Below, piece by piece: positions 1 to 8,176 of a stretch of DNA of 10,764 nucleotides. Made by a program: the position numbers and the translations under genes. The DNA comes from Phycisphaerales bacterium (GTDB lineage: Bacteria > Planctomycetota > Phycisphaerae > Sedimentisphaerales > Anaerobacaceae). Where the stretch lies: positions 1 through 10,764 of the forward strand of contig DQCG01000658.1 in NCBI GenBank assembly GCA_003533825.1. The letters are read 5' to 3'. Every line of letters starts with the position of its first letter. The stretch's first letter is position 1. Below the pieces are notes generated by a model that saw only the letters and a list, made by a program, of their open reading frames with translations, was not told where the DNA came from and searched no databases.

Positions 1-2
1 GC

Positions 3-221
3 GATGTAGATAAGGACAACCAACGCCAATACATCCGCATCGACAGGGTAAATTACAGCGACGGCTCCCATCCGGAGAATTGCCCGGGCGGAATAGACCT
101 CTGGCCGGCAGGCCCGGACGGCGGCGGCACAGCCTTAACACGGAAGGTCCCAATCGACTACGGCAACAATCCCGAAAACTGGCATACCGCCGCCCCATCC
201 CCCGGCGAGTTCACCCCGTGA
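3..221 (+). CDS. Lamin-tail-domain protein, C-terminal end (partial)
   Basis: An open frame runs from the window edge to a TGA at 219-221 and gives the last 72 residues of a protein that begins upstream. The readable tail contains the stretches IDLWPAGPDGGGTAL, VPIDYGNNPENWHTAAPSPG and a final EFTP. The pattern 'W-P-x-G-P-D-G-G-G-x-x-L ... YGN-x-P-x-NW-x-x-A-x-P-x-PG' is typical of the end of lamin-tail (LTD) domains, which are common in large secreted planctomycete proteins, often together with CotH or LamG-type domains. The rest of the protein is not visible, so its overall role cannot be given; a secreted or surface location is inferred from the family. It could be the upstream neighbour of the transport operon, but a 160-base gap separates them. 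Confidence 0.75.
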   Translation, partial: DVDKDNQRQYIRIDRVNYSDGSHPENCPGGIDLWPAGPDGGGTALTRKVPIDYGNNPENWHTAAPSPGEFTP

Positions 222-354
222 AATGGCGGCTTCACCTATCTCATGGGGTAAATCCCGCGGAGTATATAACTCACGATTCCTCTCTATACAAGTGCCGTCA
301 AAGATGGTAAACTTCCTCATCGTTTCATAACTACGGCTGTAATAATACAACGAC

Positions 355-364
355 GTATATATAC
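355..364. repeat. Perfect 10-base palindrome upstream of the symporter
   Basis: GTATATATAC at 355-364 is its own reverse complement and lies 17 bases before the symporter ATG, inside an AT-rich stretch. It could be an operator half, part of a -10 region (TATACT at 360-365 matches five of six consensus bases, but with no good -35 and a very short leader), or chance in AT-rich DNA. The rest of the 222-381 gap shows no clear terminator, RNA gene or ORF. Confidence 0.25.
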
Positions 365-381
365 TTTAACAGGGATAAGCC

Positions 382-2214
382 ATGGAACTACATATCATTG
401 ATATCCTTATTATATGTGCCTATATAGTCGCGACTATTTCGATAGGCTTTTGGGTCTCCAGGCACGCCTCCAGGGATTTGGATTCGTATTTCCTCGGGGG
501 CAAACGTATACCGTGGTATATCCTCGGCGTCTCGAATGCATCAGGTCAGTTCGACATCACAGGAACCATGTGGCTTGTGTACTTATGTTTTGTCTACGGC
601 CTTAAAAGCGTATGGATTCCGTGGGTCTGGCCGACATTCAACCAGATATTTTTGATGGTCTATGTCGGCATGTGGTTGCGGCGATCTAACGTACTGACCG
701 GAGCCGAGTGGATACAAACCCGGTTTGGCCGGGGCACAGGAGCCAACCTGGCACATATAAGCGTGGTTCTTTTTGCCCTGATTAACGTCATTGGTATGAT
801 AGCCTACGCATTCAAAGGTATCGGTAAGTTCGCCCAGATTCTGCTGCCGTGGAGCCTGAATCAGAATACCTACGCGCTGATTATACTCACCATCACAACG
901 ATATATGTCGTCAAGGGCGGTATGTACAGTGTTGTCCTGACCGAAGTGCTGCAATTCGCTATTATGACTATCGCCTCTATTGTCGTGGGCGTGATTGCCA
1001 TCCATCATGTCAGTCCCGAGATGATCGATGCTATCGTGCCGGTCGGATGGAAAAACCTCTCTTTTGGGTGGCAACTCGACTTAAACTGGTCCGGCATGTT
1101 CGACATGGTCCAGTCCAGTATCACGAAGGACGGATTCTCTCTGTTCACGGTCATAATGATGCTCATGCTGTTTAAGGGTGTACTGGCCAGCATGGCCGGG
1201 CCGGCGCCGAATTACGACATGCAGCGTGTTCTGGCTACGCGAAGCCCGAGGGAAGCCTGCCTGATGAGCGGAACGGTCAACGTCGTGCTGTATTTTCCTC
1301 GATATATGCTGGTGGCCGGCCTGACGTTGCTGGCCCTCGGCCCGCTCAGAGAAACGCTTCAGGTTATGTGGACAACCGCCGTGCAAGAGGGTAAGCAGCC
1401 TGACTTCGAGCAGATACTGCCGGTTGTCATACAAAGTGCGATAATTCCGGTGGGTCTGACCGGGCTACTGCTGGCCGGACTGCTGGCTGCGTTTATGTCA
1501 ACGTTTGCGGCGACGGTCAACGCCGGACCGGCCTATATCGTTAATGATATCTACAAACGTTTCATTAATCCGACGGCCTCCAACAAGGTGCAGGTCCGAA
1601 TGAGTTACGCTACTTCCGTTTTGGTAGTGGCCGTCGGCATTGTTTTCGGATTTCTTACGGAGAGCATTACTAATGTGACACTCTGGATCGTAGGCGGATT
1701 GTACGGCGGCTATGTAGCGGCAAACGTGCTGAAATGGCACTGGTGGCGATTCAACGGATTCGGCTTTTTCTGGGGCATGATAATCGGGACACTCGGAGCA
1801 CTGGTGGTCCCCTCTGCCGTGAAACATTTCTGGCCCGGCACAAATGCACTCTACGCCTTTCCCGCCATCTTTCTGTTTTCGACTCTGGGATGTTTTCTGG
1901 GCACGCTTCTGTCGAAACCGGAGGATGAAGAAATCCTCAAGAACTTTTATAAGACCGTTCGTCCCTGGGGATTCTGGAAACCGGTCGTAGAGAAAATAAA
2001 GGCTGAAGATCCCAGCTTCGAAGCCAAAACCGACTGTTCACGTCACTTGTTTAATGTAATCATCGGTATCATCTGGCAGGTCACCCTTGTTGCCCTGCCT
2101 GTCTATATTGTGATTCAACAACCACGAGGTATTGCCGGAGCGTTAGCGGTACTGGTCGCAACGACTCTGATTCTTAAAAAGAGCTGGTATGACCGTCTTC
2201 CCAGTGACAAGTAA
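382..2214 (+). CDS. Sodium:solute symporter (SSS family), likely sugar importer
   Basis: This is a 610-residue inner-membrane protein of the SSS family (SGLT/PutP/vSGLT type), which couples Na+ entry to solute uptake. It is strongly hydrophobic, with roughly 13-15 predicted membrane segments. The first segment is at about residues 4-25. It is followed by the family loop motif DLDSYFLGGKRIPWY (32-46) and then SNASGQFDITGTMW (51-64) leading into the next segment. The segment LLAGLLAAFMSTFAATVN carries Ser373-Thr374 where this family has the sodium-site hydroxyl residues (TM8 of vSGLT). The C-terminus is long: a charged cytoplasmic stretch at about 510-555, then a last hydrophobic region at about 557-602. 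The start has only a weak ribosome site (AGGGA about 7 bases upstream). Its stop overlaps the start of the epimerase gene, so the substrate is probably the disaccharide used by the two enzymes that follow. Family certain; substrate inferred. Confidence 0.9.
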   Translation: MELHIIDILIICAYIVATISIGFWVSRHASRDLDSYFLGGKRIPWYILGVSNASGQFDITGTMWLVYLCFVYGLKSVWIPWVWPTFNQIFLMVYVGMWLRRSNVLTGAEWIQTRFGRGTGANLAHISVVLFALINVIGMIAYAFKGIGKFAQILLPWSLNQNTYALIILTITTIYVVKGGMYSVVLTEVLQFAIMTIASIVVGVIAIHHVSPEMIDAIVPVGWKNLSFGWQLDLNWSGMFDMVQSSITKDGFSLFTVIMMLMLFKGVLASMAGPAPNYDMQRVLATRSPREACLMSGTVNVVLYFPRYMLVAGLTLLALGPLRETLQVMWTTAVQEGKQPDFEQILPVVIQSAIIPVGLTGLLLAGLLAAFMSTFAATVNAGPAYIVNDIYKRFINPTASNKVQVRMSYATSVLVVAVGIVFGFLTESITNVTLWIVGGLYGGYVAANVLKWHWWRFNGFGFFWGMIIGTLGALVVPSAVKHFWPGTNALYAFPAIFLFSTLGCFLGTLLSKPEDEEILKNFYKTVRPWGFWKPVVEKIKAEDPSFEAKTDCSRHLFNVIIGIIWQVTLVALPVYIVIQQPRGIAGALAVLVATTLILKKSWYDRLPSDK

Positions 2215-3434
2215 TGAAATCCGGATTCATGCTGTATGAAACGATACAACAATTCAGTCAGGCCGTAAGGGACGAGATGGAGAATAATATCATCCCATTC
2301 TGGCTCGAAAGGTCGGTCGATTCGGAATACGGCGGATTTATCGGCCAAATGTCCAATGATGGAACGATCGATCCGACGGCTCCCAAGGGATTAATTCTGA
2401 ACGCCAGGCTTCTCTGGACATTTTCAGCCTTGTACCGATTTAAGGAAGATCCCCGATATCGTAGTATGGCCCGGCGAGCGTACGATTATCTTGAGACATA
2501 TTTTCGGGATAATTCGCACGGCGGGGCTTTCTGGCAGGTGGATTTCCAGGGGCAACCTCTGGATGACAAGAAGAAAATCTACGGCCAGGCGTTTTATATC
2601 TACGCATTGGCAGAATATCATCTGGCCTTCGGAGACGGACAGGCGCTCCAACTCGCCAGGCAGCTATACGATCTTATCGAAATGAACAGCCGGGATCAGA
2701 TTTATGGAGGGTATGTCGAGGTTTGTAACCGGGATTGGTCTATCGCCGAGGATTTGCGGCTCAGCGACAAGGACATGGACGAGAAAAAGTCCATGAACAA
2801 CCACCTTCACCTGCTCGAAGCCTATACAAATTTCTATCGAACCCGCCCTGACCCTCAGCTTAGGGAGCGACTTAGTGAAGTCTTCGACCTTTTCGACTGG
2901 CAAATCATAGACCAGGCTACAGGTCACCTGAATCAATTTTTTGATGAGACATGGCAACCCAAATCGGCTAATTACACATTCGGCCACGATATCGAGGCCA
3001 GTTGGCTGCTTTGCGAGGCCGCCGAAGTCCTCGATGATCCGAATGTGAGATCACGGGCACAGCGTCTGGCTCTGCGTCTGGCCCGGATTACTCTGGCAGA
3101 AGCACACGACGACGATGGAGGTCTGTGCTATGAGGGCCTGGCAGGAAAGGTTACGGACCCGAATCGCGAATGGTGGCCGCTGGCCGAGTGTGTAGTAGGC
3201 TTTCTTAACGCTTATGAGCTGTCTTCTGACCGGTCTTTTCTCGAAGCGGCTCAAAAGGCGTGGAACTTTATCGAGAAATATTTCGTCGACAAAGAACACG
3301 GGGAGTGGTTCTGGCGCATCGACCCTGACGGCCGGGCCGATCCGGCCGAACCGAAAGTCTCGCAATGGAAAAGCCCCTACCACAACGTGCGCGCATGTTT
3401 GGAGATAATCAGAAGACTCTCGCGGATTACGTAA
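2214..3434 (+). CDS. Cellobiose/mannobiose 2-epimerase (AGE family)
   Basis: This 406-residue protein has the usual length for an AGE-superfamily (alpha/alpha)6-barrel epimerase. Members epimerise the reducing-end sugar of beta-1,4 disaccharides at C2, for example Man-Man to Man-Glc or cellobiose to Glc-Man. Diagnostic motifs are MNNHLHLLEAY (194-204, His197/His199), GHDIEASWLL (257-266, His258), EWWPLAE, then EWFWRIDPDG and WKSPYHN with His390. These carry the conserved histidines that act as general acid/base and hold the sugar ring in cellobiose 2-epimerases. There is no signal peptide, so it is cytoplasmic. The ATG overlaps the symporter stop as TAATG, which points to translational coupling; the ATG at 2229 is an alternative start five codons later, and neither has a strong ribosome site. 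The phosphorylase gene downstream favours mannobiose as the natural substrate; N-acylglucosamine 2-epimerase is less likely given the WKxPYHN signature. Confidence 0.9.
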   Translation: MKSGFMLYETIQQFSQAVRDEMENNIIPFWLERSVDSEYGGFIGQMSNDGTIDPTAPKGLILNARLLWTFSALYRFKEDPRYRSMARRAYDYLETYFRDNSHGGAFWQVDFQGQPLDDKKKIYGQAFYIYALAEYHLAFGDGQALQLARQLYDLIEMNSRDQIYGGYVEVCNRDWSIAEDLRLSDKDMDEKKSMNNHLHLLEAYTNFYRTRPDPQLRERLSEVFDLFDWQIIDQATGHLNQFFDETWQPKSANYTFGHDIEASWLLCEAAEVLDDPNVRSRAQRLALRLARITLAEAHDDDGGLCYEGLAGKVTDPNREWWPLAECVVGFLNAYELSSDRSFLEAAQKAWNFIEKYFVDKEHGEWFWRIDPDGRADPAEPKVSQWKSPYHNVRACLEIIRRLSRIT

Positions 3435-3460
3435 TCGAATCCTATCCGAGTATAACATTT

Positions 3461-3466
3461 AGAGGA
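3461..3466 (+). promoter_or_regulatory. Ribosome binding site that decides the phosphorylase start
   Basis: AGAGGA sits 8 bases before the ATG at 3475 and only 5 before the TTG at 3472. The better spacing favours the ATG, which also places the catalytic aspartate at residue 131. Confidence 0.65.
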
Positions 3467-3474
3467 AAATATTG

Positions 3475-4677
3475 ATGCAGGAATATAAAGAAAAAGTCAA
3501 ACGGTTGATGACCGACTATGAGGCCCTGATTGAACGGCCTAACGAAAAGACAAATGATACGAACGGCATCGTACAGCGATACCGGTACCCCGTGCTTACC
3601 GCAGCACACACTCCCGTTTTCTGGCGCTACGATCTCGATCCGGCTGCGAATCCGCTGCTCTGCGAACGTATGGGAATCAACAGTACCTTTAACGTCGGAG
3701 CTATCGAGCTTGACGGCAGCATCTGCCTGGCGGCGAGGGTCGAAGGAGCCGACCGCAAGTCGTTCTTCGCCGTCGCCGAGAGCAGTACCGGCATAGACCG
3801 CTTTCGATTCCGCAACTACCCTGTCGAGATGCCCCCGGCGGATCCGCAGGAGACCAATGTATATGACATTCGCCTGACCAAACACGAGGACGGCTGGATC
3901 TACGGGGTATTTTGTGCCGAGCTTCATGACCCGGAGCAACCGGCGGACCCTTCGGCGGCCATCGCCCGCAGCGGCATAGCACGCACAAAAGATCTTAAGG
4001 ACTGGGAAAGACTGGCCGATCTCAAGACTCCATCCGCCCAGCAGCGCAACTGCGTGCTGCACCCGGAATTCATCGACGGCAAGTACGCATTTTACACGCG
4101 CCCGATGGCCGACTTCAAATCTACAGGCACCGGTGAAGGAATCGGCTGGGGGCTATGCGAGGACATCGAGCATGCCAGTATCACCGATGAGGTGATTATG
4201 GATCGCTGCACCTACCACACAATAACCGAGGGCAAGAACGGTCAGGGACCGGTTCCCATCAAGACAGAAGAAGGCTGGCTTCACCTGGCCCACGGCGTGC
4301 GCGATACGGCTGCCGGTTACCGCTATGTACTGTATATGTTCCTGACCGACCTGAACAAACCGTGGAAGGTAATCGCCAAACCCGGCGGGTATTTCATGAG
4401 CCCGCAAGGCCGGGAAAGAGTGGGCGATGTCTCCAATGTAGTATTCTCCAACGGCTGGGTCGCCCGCGATAACGGCGATGTGTTTATCTACTACGGCTCA
4501 TCCGACACGCGAACACACGTCGCTGCCAGCTCAGTGGAAAAGCTGCTGGACTACGTTACAAATACGCCGCCGGATGGGCTGCGATCCAGCCGGTGCGTCA
4601 AGCAACGATGCGAATTGATTGAGAAAAACCTATCCAATGCCTGGTGGAAGTCACTCGCTGATGTACGAGTGATATAA
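3475..4677 (+). CDS. mgp: 4-O-beta-D-mannosyl-D-glucose phosphorylase (GH130)
   Basis: This 400-residue protein belongs to glycoside hydrolase family 130, subfamily 1. The family reaction is 4-O-beta-mannosyl-glucose + phosphate to alpha-mannose 1-phosphate + glucose, in the cytoplasm. Clear signatures run in order: YPVLTAAHTPVFWRYDL near the N-terminus, RVEGADRKSFFAVAES, NVYDIRLTKHEDGWIYGVF, ARTKDLKDWERL, LHPEFIDGKYAFYTRP, GWLHLAHGVRDTAAGYRYVL, VSNVVFSNGW and YYGSSDTRTHVA. Asp131 in NVYDIRLT is the expected general acid; it has the same number as the catalytic Asp recalled for Bacteroides fragilis MGP. No signal peptide is present. It follows the epimerase by 40 bases, so the two enzymes form the known mannobiose epimerase-phosphorylase pair. 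An ATG at 3475 is chosen over the TTG one codon earlier because of ribosome-site spacing. Sure of family and very likely of the substrate. Confidence 0.93.
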   Translation: MQEYKEKVKRLMTDYEALIERPNEKTNDTNGIVQRYRYPVLTAAHTPVFWRYDLDPAANPLLCERMGINSTFNVGAIELDGSICLAARVEGADRKSFFAVAESSTGIDRFRFRNYPVEMPPADPQETNVYDIRLTKHEDGWIYGVFCAELHDPEQPADPSAAIARSGIARTKDLKDWERLADLKTPSAQQRNCVLHPEFIDGKYAFYTRPMADFKSTGTGEGIGWGLCEDIEHASITDEVIMDRCTYHTITEGKNGQGPVPIKTEEGWLHLAHGVRDTAAGYRYVLYMFLTDLNKPWKVIAKPGGYFMSPQGRERVGDVSNVVFSNGWVARDNGDVFIYYGSSDTRTHVAASSVEKLLDYVTNTPPDGLRSSRCVKQRCELIEKNLSNAWWKSLADVRVI

Positions 4678-4790
4678 AATCGATGTTCTAAGTCAGGCAA
4701 TACACAAGATGTGGCATCGACTCCGTTAAGCCTTGTGTTACTCCCGGCAACGAAAGTTCATTAGTAAAAGTGGCCGTTCGCTATTTAGTA

Positions 4791-4799
4791 TGGTATAAT
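4791..4799 (+). promoter_or_regulatory. Extended -10 promoter element before the ThuA fusion gene
   Basis: TGGTATAAT is an exact extended -10 (TGnTATAAT) for a housekeeping sigma factor. No good -35 lies at 16-18 bases upstream, as is tolerated when the extended -10 is present. Transcription would start near 4806, giving a leader of about 55 bases before the ATG at 4862. This suggests that the second module is transcribed separately from the mannobiose module. Confidence 0.5.
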
Positions 4800-4861
4800 T
4801 CCCCACAGTTTTATGTAGGCTGACGATTGTACGCAAATCCCAGCAAAGGAAAGAGGCAAAC

Positions 4862-6685
4862 ATGAATCCGAAAACAGATTTAATCGCACGAGATGAACTT
4901 ATGAAACGACAAGCATTTAAGCCGAAACATCGTAGCACAGATTTGGAAACCTGCGTCATAACGCAAAAGCACGGTATAACGCGGCGCGACTTTCTCGGCA
5001 GCACCGTAACGGCGGCCGGGATACTTGCAGTACCCTGGCCCGGGCATACTACTACGGAGGCACAGATTATCGGAGAGCAGCGGAAGCGGATTGAGGCCGC
5101 TATTCCTAACAAAGCCATCGCTGCGCCCGGCAAAAATCGCAAGCTGCTGATTTTCGATCTCAACGTCGGGTATGGCGGGCATGGCTCCATCCCGACGGCC
5201 AACCTGGCTTTCACGCTGATGGGCCAAAAAACCGGAGCGTTCGAGACGGTAATCAGCAAGGATCCGGCCGTGTTTAAGCCGGATAATTTGAAACAGTTTG
5301 ACGCCGTCTTTCTGAACAACACGGTGGGTAATCTCTTCGAAGATGCCGGATTGAGACAAAGCCTGCTCGAATTTGTTTACGGCGGCGGCGGACTCATGGG
5401 TGTCCACGGCACTTCGGTGGCCTTTACCCGCTGGCCCGGCGCTCATGAAGACTGGCCGGAGTTCGGTATCATGCTCGGCGCCCGCGGCGCCAACCACTTC
5501 GATAGCAAAGAACATGTCTTTATCAAACTCGATGATCCAGAGCACCCCGTCAATCAGCCTTTTGGCGGCAAAGACTTCGAATACCGGGACGAGTTCTTTC
5601 GGGTTCACGGGCCATATTCGAGGGACAGGGTTCGGGTACTATTCAGTATCGACACGGAGAAAACCAAATTCGAGGGACAGCCTCGCGGCAATTGTTTCCG
5701 CGAGGACGATGACTACGCCCTGGCATGGGTGCGGCAGTACGGCCGGGGCCGTGTTTTCTACTGCACGATAGCACACAATCCATACGTCTTCTGGGACCCG
5801 AATATGCTTAAGTTCTATCTGGCAGCTACTCAATTCGCACTGGGCGATCTGCAGGCCCCTACCATTCCAAGCGCCAGACTCATACCGGCCATCCGCGCTC
5901 AGGAAAAGATGAACTGGCGTCTCGGTATCGAGGCATACAGTTTCCATAAATACACGCTTTTCGAGGCAATCGAGAAAACCACCAGTCTCGGCCTGCCCTA
6001 CATGGGCGGCTTGAGCTTCCAGAAGGTCAGCAGTGAAATCGACAAGAACTTCGATTCCAACCTGACCGATGATGAGCTGAAACAAATCCGGCTGAAACTG
6101 GACTCAGCCGGCGTGCGTCTGCTGACATATTACTACCACGATATCCCTGGCGAGAAGGCCGGCTGCCGCAAGGTGTTCGAGTTCGGGCGAAAGATCGGTA
6201 TCGAAACGTTCATGTCGGAGCCATCGCCCGATGCTCTCGATACAATCGAAAAGTTCTGCGACGACTACGATATAAACGTAGCCATTCACAACCACGATCA
6301 AAAGGCCTCGCCGCAGTACTGGAATCCTGAAGGAATAATGAAAGTCTGCCGGGGCCGCAGCAAACGTATCGGGGCCTGCGGCGATATGGGCTACTGGATG
6401 CGCAGCGGTATTGATCCGGTCAAAGCTTTGAATATACTCAGGGATCGACTGATAACGGTCCAGATGCACGACCTGAACGAGCTAAGTCCTGAAGGTCACG
6501 ATGTGCCCTGGGGCACCGGCGCCGGCAGGACGAAGGAATTTATCGAGGAAATCCACCGGCTCGGCATCAGGCCCACAATGTTCGGGCTGGAATACTCCTA
6601 CAACTGGTTCGAGTCGATGCCTGATATCACGCGATGTATCAACTTTTTCAACGAGATGAGCATGGAACTTGCACAACGAGGTTAA
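4862..6685 (+). CDS. Tat-exported ThuA domain fused to xylose-isomerase-like TIM barrel
   Basis: This 607-residue protein has two enzyme-like domains behind a Tat signal. After a long charged N-terminus comes TRRDFLGS with Arg41-Arg42, then a short hydrophobic region and an ALA-like break near 60-70. Residues about 95-330 resemble ThuA, a glutamine-amidotransferase-like fold: LLIFDLNVGYGGHG, DAVFLNNTVGNLF, GGGGLMGVHGTS (His182) and YGRGRVFYCTIAHNPYVFW. Residues about 355-600 resemble the sugar phosphate isomerase/epimerase (AP endonuclease 2) TIM barrel, with candidate metal ligands Glu453 (SEPSP), His476/His478 (IHNHD), Asp508 (GDMGYW), His536 (MHDL) and Glu577 (GLEYS). A good ribosome site (AGGAAAGAGG, 5-base gap) supports this ATG over Met14. 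ThuA proteins act with Gfo/Idh/MocA dehydrogenases in trehalose use in rhizobia; such a dehydrogenase follows here after 3 bases. Substrate unknown; the fold calls are firm and the role is inferred. Confidence 0.82.
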   Translation: MNPKTDLIARDELMKRQAFKPKHRSTDLETCVITQKHGITRRDFLGSTVTAAGILAVPWPGHTTTEAQIIGEQRKRIEAAIPNKAIAAPGKNRKLLIFDLNVGYGGHGSIPTANLAFTLMGQKTGAFETVISKDPAVFKPDNLKQFDAVFLNNTVGNLFEDAGLRQSLLEFVYGGGGLMGVHGTSVAFTRWPGAHEDWPEFGIMLGARGANHFDSKEHVFIKLDDPEHPVNQPFGGKDFEYRDEFFRVHGPYSRDRVRVLFSIDTEKTKFEGQPRGNCFREDDDYALAWVRQYGRGRVFYCTIAHNPYVFWDPNMLKFYLAATQFALGDLQAPTIPSARLIPAIRAQEKMNWRLGIEAYSFHKYTLFEAIEKTTSLGLPYMGGLSFQKVSSEIDKNFDSNLTDDELKQIRLKLDSAGVRLLTYYYHDIPGEKAGCRKVFEFGRKIGIETFMSEPSPDALDTIEKFCDDYDINVAIHNHDQKASPQYWNPEGIMKVCRGRSKRIGACGDMGYWMRSGIDPVKALNILRDRLITVQMHDLNELSPEGHDVPWGTGAGRTKEFIEEIHRLGIRPTMFGLEYSYNWFESMPDITRCINFFNEMSMELAQRG

Positions 6686-6688
6686 CTT

Positions 6689-8152
6689 ATGACAAGAGCA
6701 AAAAATCGCAACGCAACAGAAACTCAGTATATCAATCGGCGAGAATTTCTTAGCCGGACGGCGGTAATTTCAACGGCCGTCGCCATGCCCTGGATCGTTC
6801 CCTCCCCGGCCCGCGGTGCAGATCGAAACACAGCACCGAGCGAACGAATCACAGTGGGATTAATCGGCAAAGGATTAATGGGCAGCGGCCACTTAAACCG
6901 GCTTATAGGTGACAGCGAAGTCCGAGTGCTGGCCGTATGCGACGTGGATCGTGTGCGGTGTGAGGACGGCAAGCGCCGGGTAGAGCAAAGATACGCCGCA
7001 AAGCGTGCAACCGGAACGTATCAAGGCTGTGCCGCTTATAACGACTATCGCGAACTTCTCGCCCGAGATGATATTGATGCCGTGGTAATTGTTACACCGG
7101 ACCACTGGCACACGTTGATTGCAATTGATGCGGTTAAAGCCGGCAAAGATGTCTATTGTGAAAAGCCCATATCGATAACGGTACAGGAAGGCCGCCAATT
7201 AGCCGAAACGGTAAGCAGGTATAACCGGATCTTCCAGACCGGAACGCAATACCGATCCATTTCGACTATCCGGCAGGTATGTAACTTTGTACGCTCAGGC
7301 GGACTCGGAAAGGTCAAACACGTTTTCACACTATGGACCAGGCTGGGCGGTTTCTTCGGTGCGGCCCGCTTCAAACCCTACCGGCATCTGATGGACGTCG
7401 AGCATACCGGTAAGTCCTACACGCCCCTGGATATAATCCTCCCAGCCGAGCCTGTACCCGAAGGATTAGACTGGGACCTCTGGGTCGGACCATCCCTTTG
7501 GCATCCCTACAATCCGGGCTATCACCTGAATCCTTCGCCCGGCGTTGTACCATGGGCCTTCTGCGAGGATTTCGGGGCGGCCTCCGTAACGTGGCACCAC
7601 TCGCACAGTGCGGACGTTATTCAATACGCGCTGGGCATGGAGGAAAGCGGACCCGTAGAGTTCATTCATCCCAGCAGCGGAGAATTCCCCACGCTGACCT
7701 GCAGGTACGCCAACGGGACGCTCCTGCATCTTGTCGATCACTGGGGGATGGTGAAGGATGTCTATAAAGCGGTTCCCAAGACGGCGCGATTAGCAGGTAA
7801 CTTCGGCGGCGTTTTCGTCGGGCAGCGCGGCTGGGTCACGTCGATGACAACGGGCGGCCCCATCGAAGGCGGCCCTGAGACGCTATTCGAAGAAATGAAG
7901 CTGAAAACGCGGCAGGTGAATCCCGGCGATAACAACCATCACGCAAACTGGTTCGACTGCATTCGGACGCGGCGCCGGCCAAGCTGTGATGCGGAACTCG
8001 GCCATCGTTCGGCATCGCTGGGGCATCTCACGATTATCGCACACAAGCTGCAGCGGTCGCTGAAGTGGGACCCAATTAAAGAACAATTCCAGGGCAATGA
8101 AGCGGCCAGCAGGCTGCTCTTCCGCGCAATGCGCTCGCCATGGTGTATTTGA
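6689..8152 (+). CDS. Tat-exported Gfo/Idh/MocA family oxidoreductase
   Basis: This is a 487-residue NAD(P)-dependent sugar dehydrogenase-like protein. The N-terminus has a Tat signal with NRREFLSR (Arg17-Arg18), a hydrophobic stretch and a likely cut after PSPARGA. The Rossmann domain starts at the dinucleotide motif GLIGKGLMG (57-65), followed by AVCDVD and by VIVTPDHWH. The family motif CEKPI carries Glu158-Lys159-Pro160, where the lysine is the usual catalytic residue. The C-terminal substrate domain includes WHHSHSADVIQYALGM (302-317), a place where this family has its catalytic histidine and aspartate. A ribosome site GAGG lies 7 bases before the ATG and overlaps the end of the previous gene, so the two are co-translated. 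By analogy with Zymomonas glucose-fructose oxidoreductase, the enzyme would be exported folded with bound cofactor. Substrate unknown; a glycoside 3-dehydrogenase is a reasonable guess from context. Confidence 0.9.
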   Translation: MTRAKNRNATETQYINRREFLSRTAVISTAVAMPWIVPSPARGADRNTAPSERITVGLIGKGLMGSGHLNRLIGDSEVRVLAVCDVDRVRCEDGKRRVEQRYAAKRATGTYQGCAAYNDYRELLARDDIDAVVIVTPDHWHTLIAIDAVKAGKDVYCEKPISITVQEGRQLAETVSRYNRIFQTGTQYRSISTIRQVCNFVRSGGLGKVKHVFTLWTRLGGFFGAARFKPYRHLMDVEHTGKSYTPLDIILPAEPVPEGLDWDLWVGPSLWHPYNPGYHLNPSPGVVPWAFCEDFGAASVTWHHSHSADVIQYALGMEESGPVEFIHPSSGEFPTLTCRYANGTLLHLVDHWGMVKDVYKAVPKTARLAGNFGGVFVGQRGWVTSMTTGGPIEGGPETLFEEMKLKTRQVNPGDNNHHANWFDCIRTRRRPSCDAELGHRSASLGHLTIIAHKLQRSLKWDPIKEQFQGNEAASRLLFRAMRSPWCI

Positions 8153-8176
8153 TAAGATTTATTCCGGAGTTATCCA

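Noticed and set aside
80..310. Small open frame on the plus strand, arginine-rich
   Set aside because: It overlaps the lamin-tail gene end in another frame, and its composition is typical of a shadow frame.
222..381. Possible promoter and terminator signals in the gap before the symporter
   Set aside because: No -35/-10 pair with normal spacing and no stable hairpin with a T-run could be found; only the short palindrome is reported.
3472..3474. TTG as the start of the phosphorylase
   Set aside because: The ATG at the next codon has better spacing to AGAGGA and gives the expected catalytic residue numbering.
3442..4062. Open frame of 206 codons on the minus strand
   Set aside because: It overlaps the phosphorylase, which is confidently identified, and resembles no known protein.
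4702..4738. Inverted repeat ACACAAG / CTTGTGT after the phosphorylase gene, considered as a terminator
   Set aside because: The stem is only 7 bases and not GC-rich, the loop is 23 bases, and no run of T follows.
4880..5608. Long open frame of 242 codons on the minus strand
   Set aside because: It lies antisense inside the ThuA fusion gene, which has clear domain motifs, and its translation shows no recognisable family.
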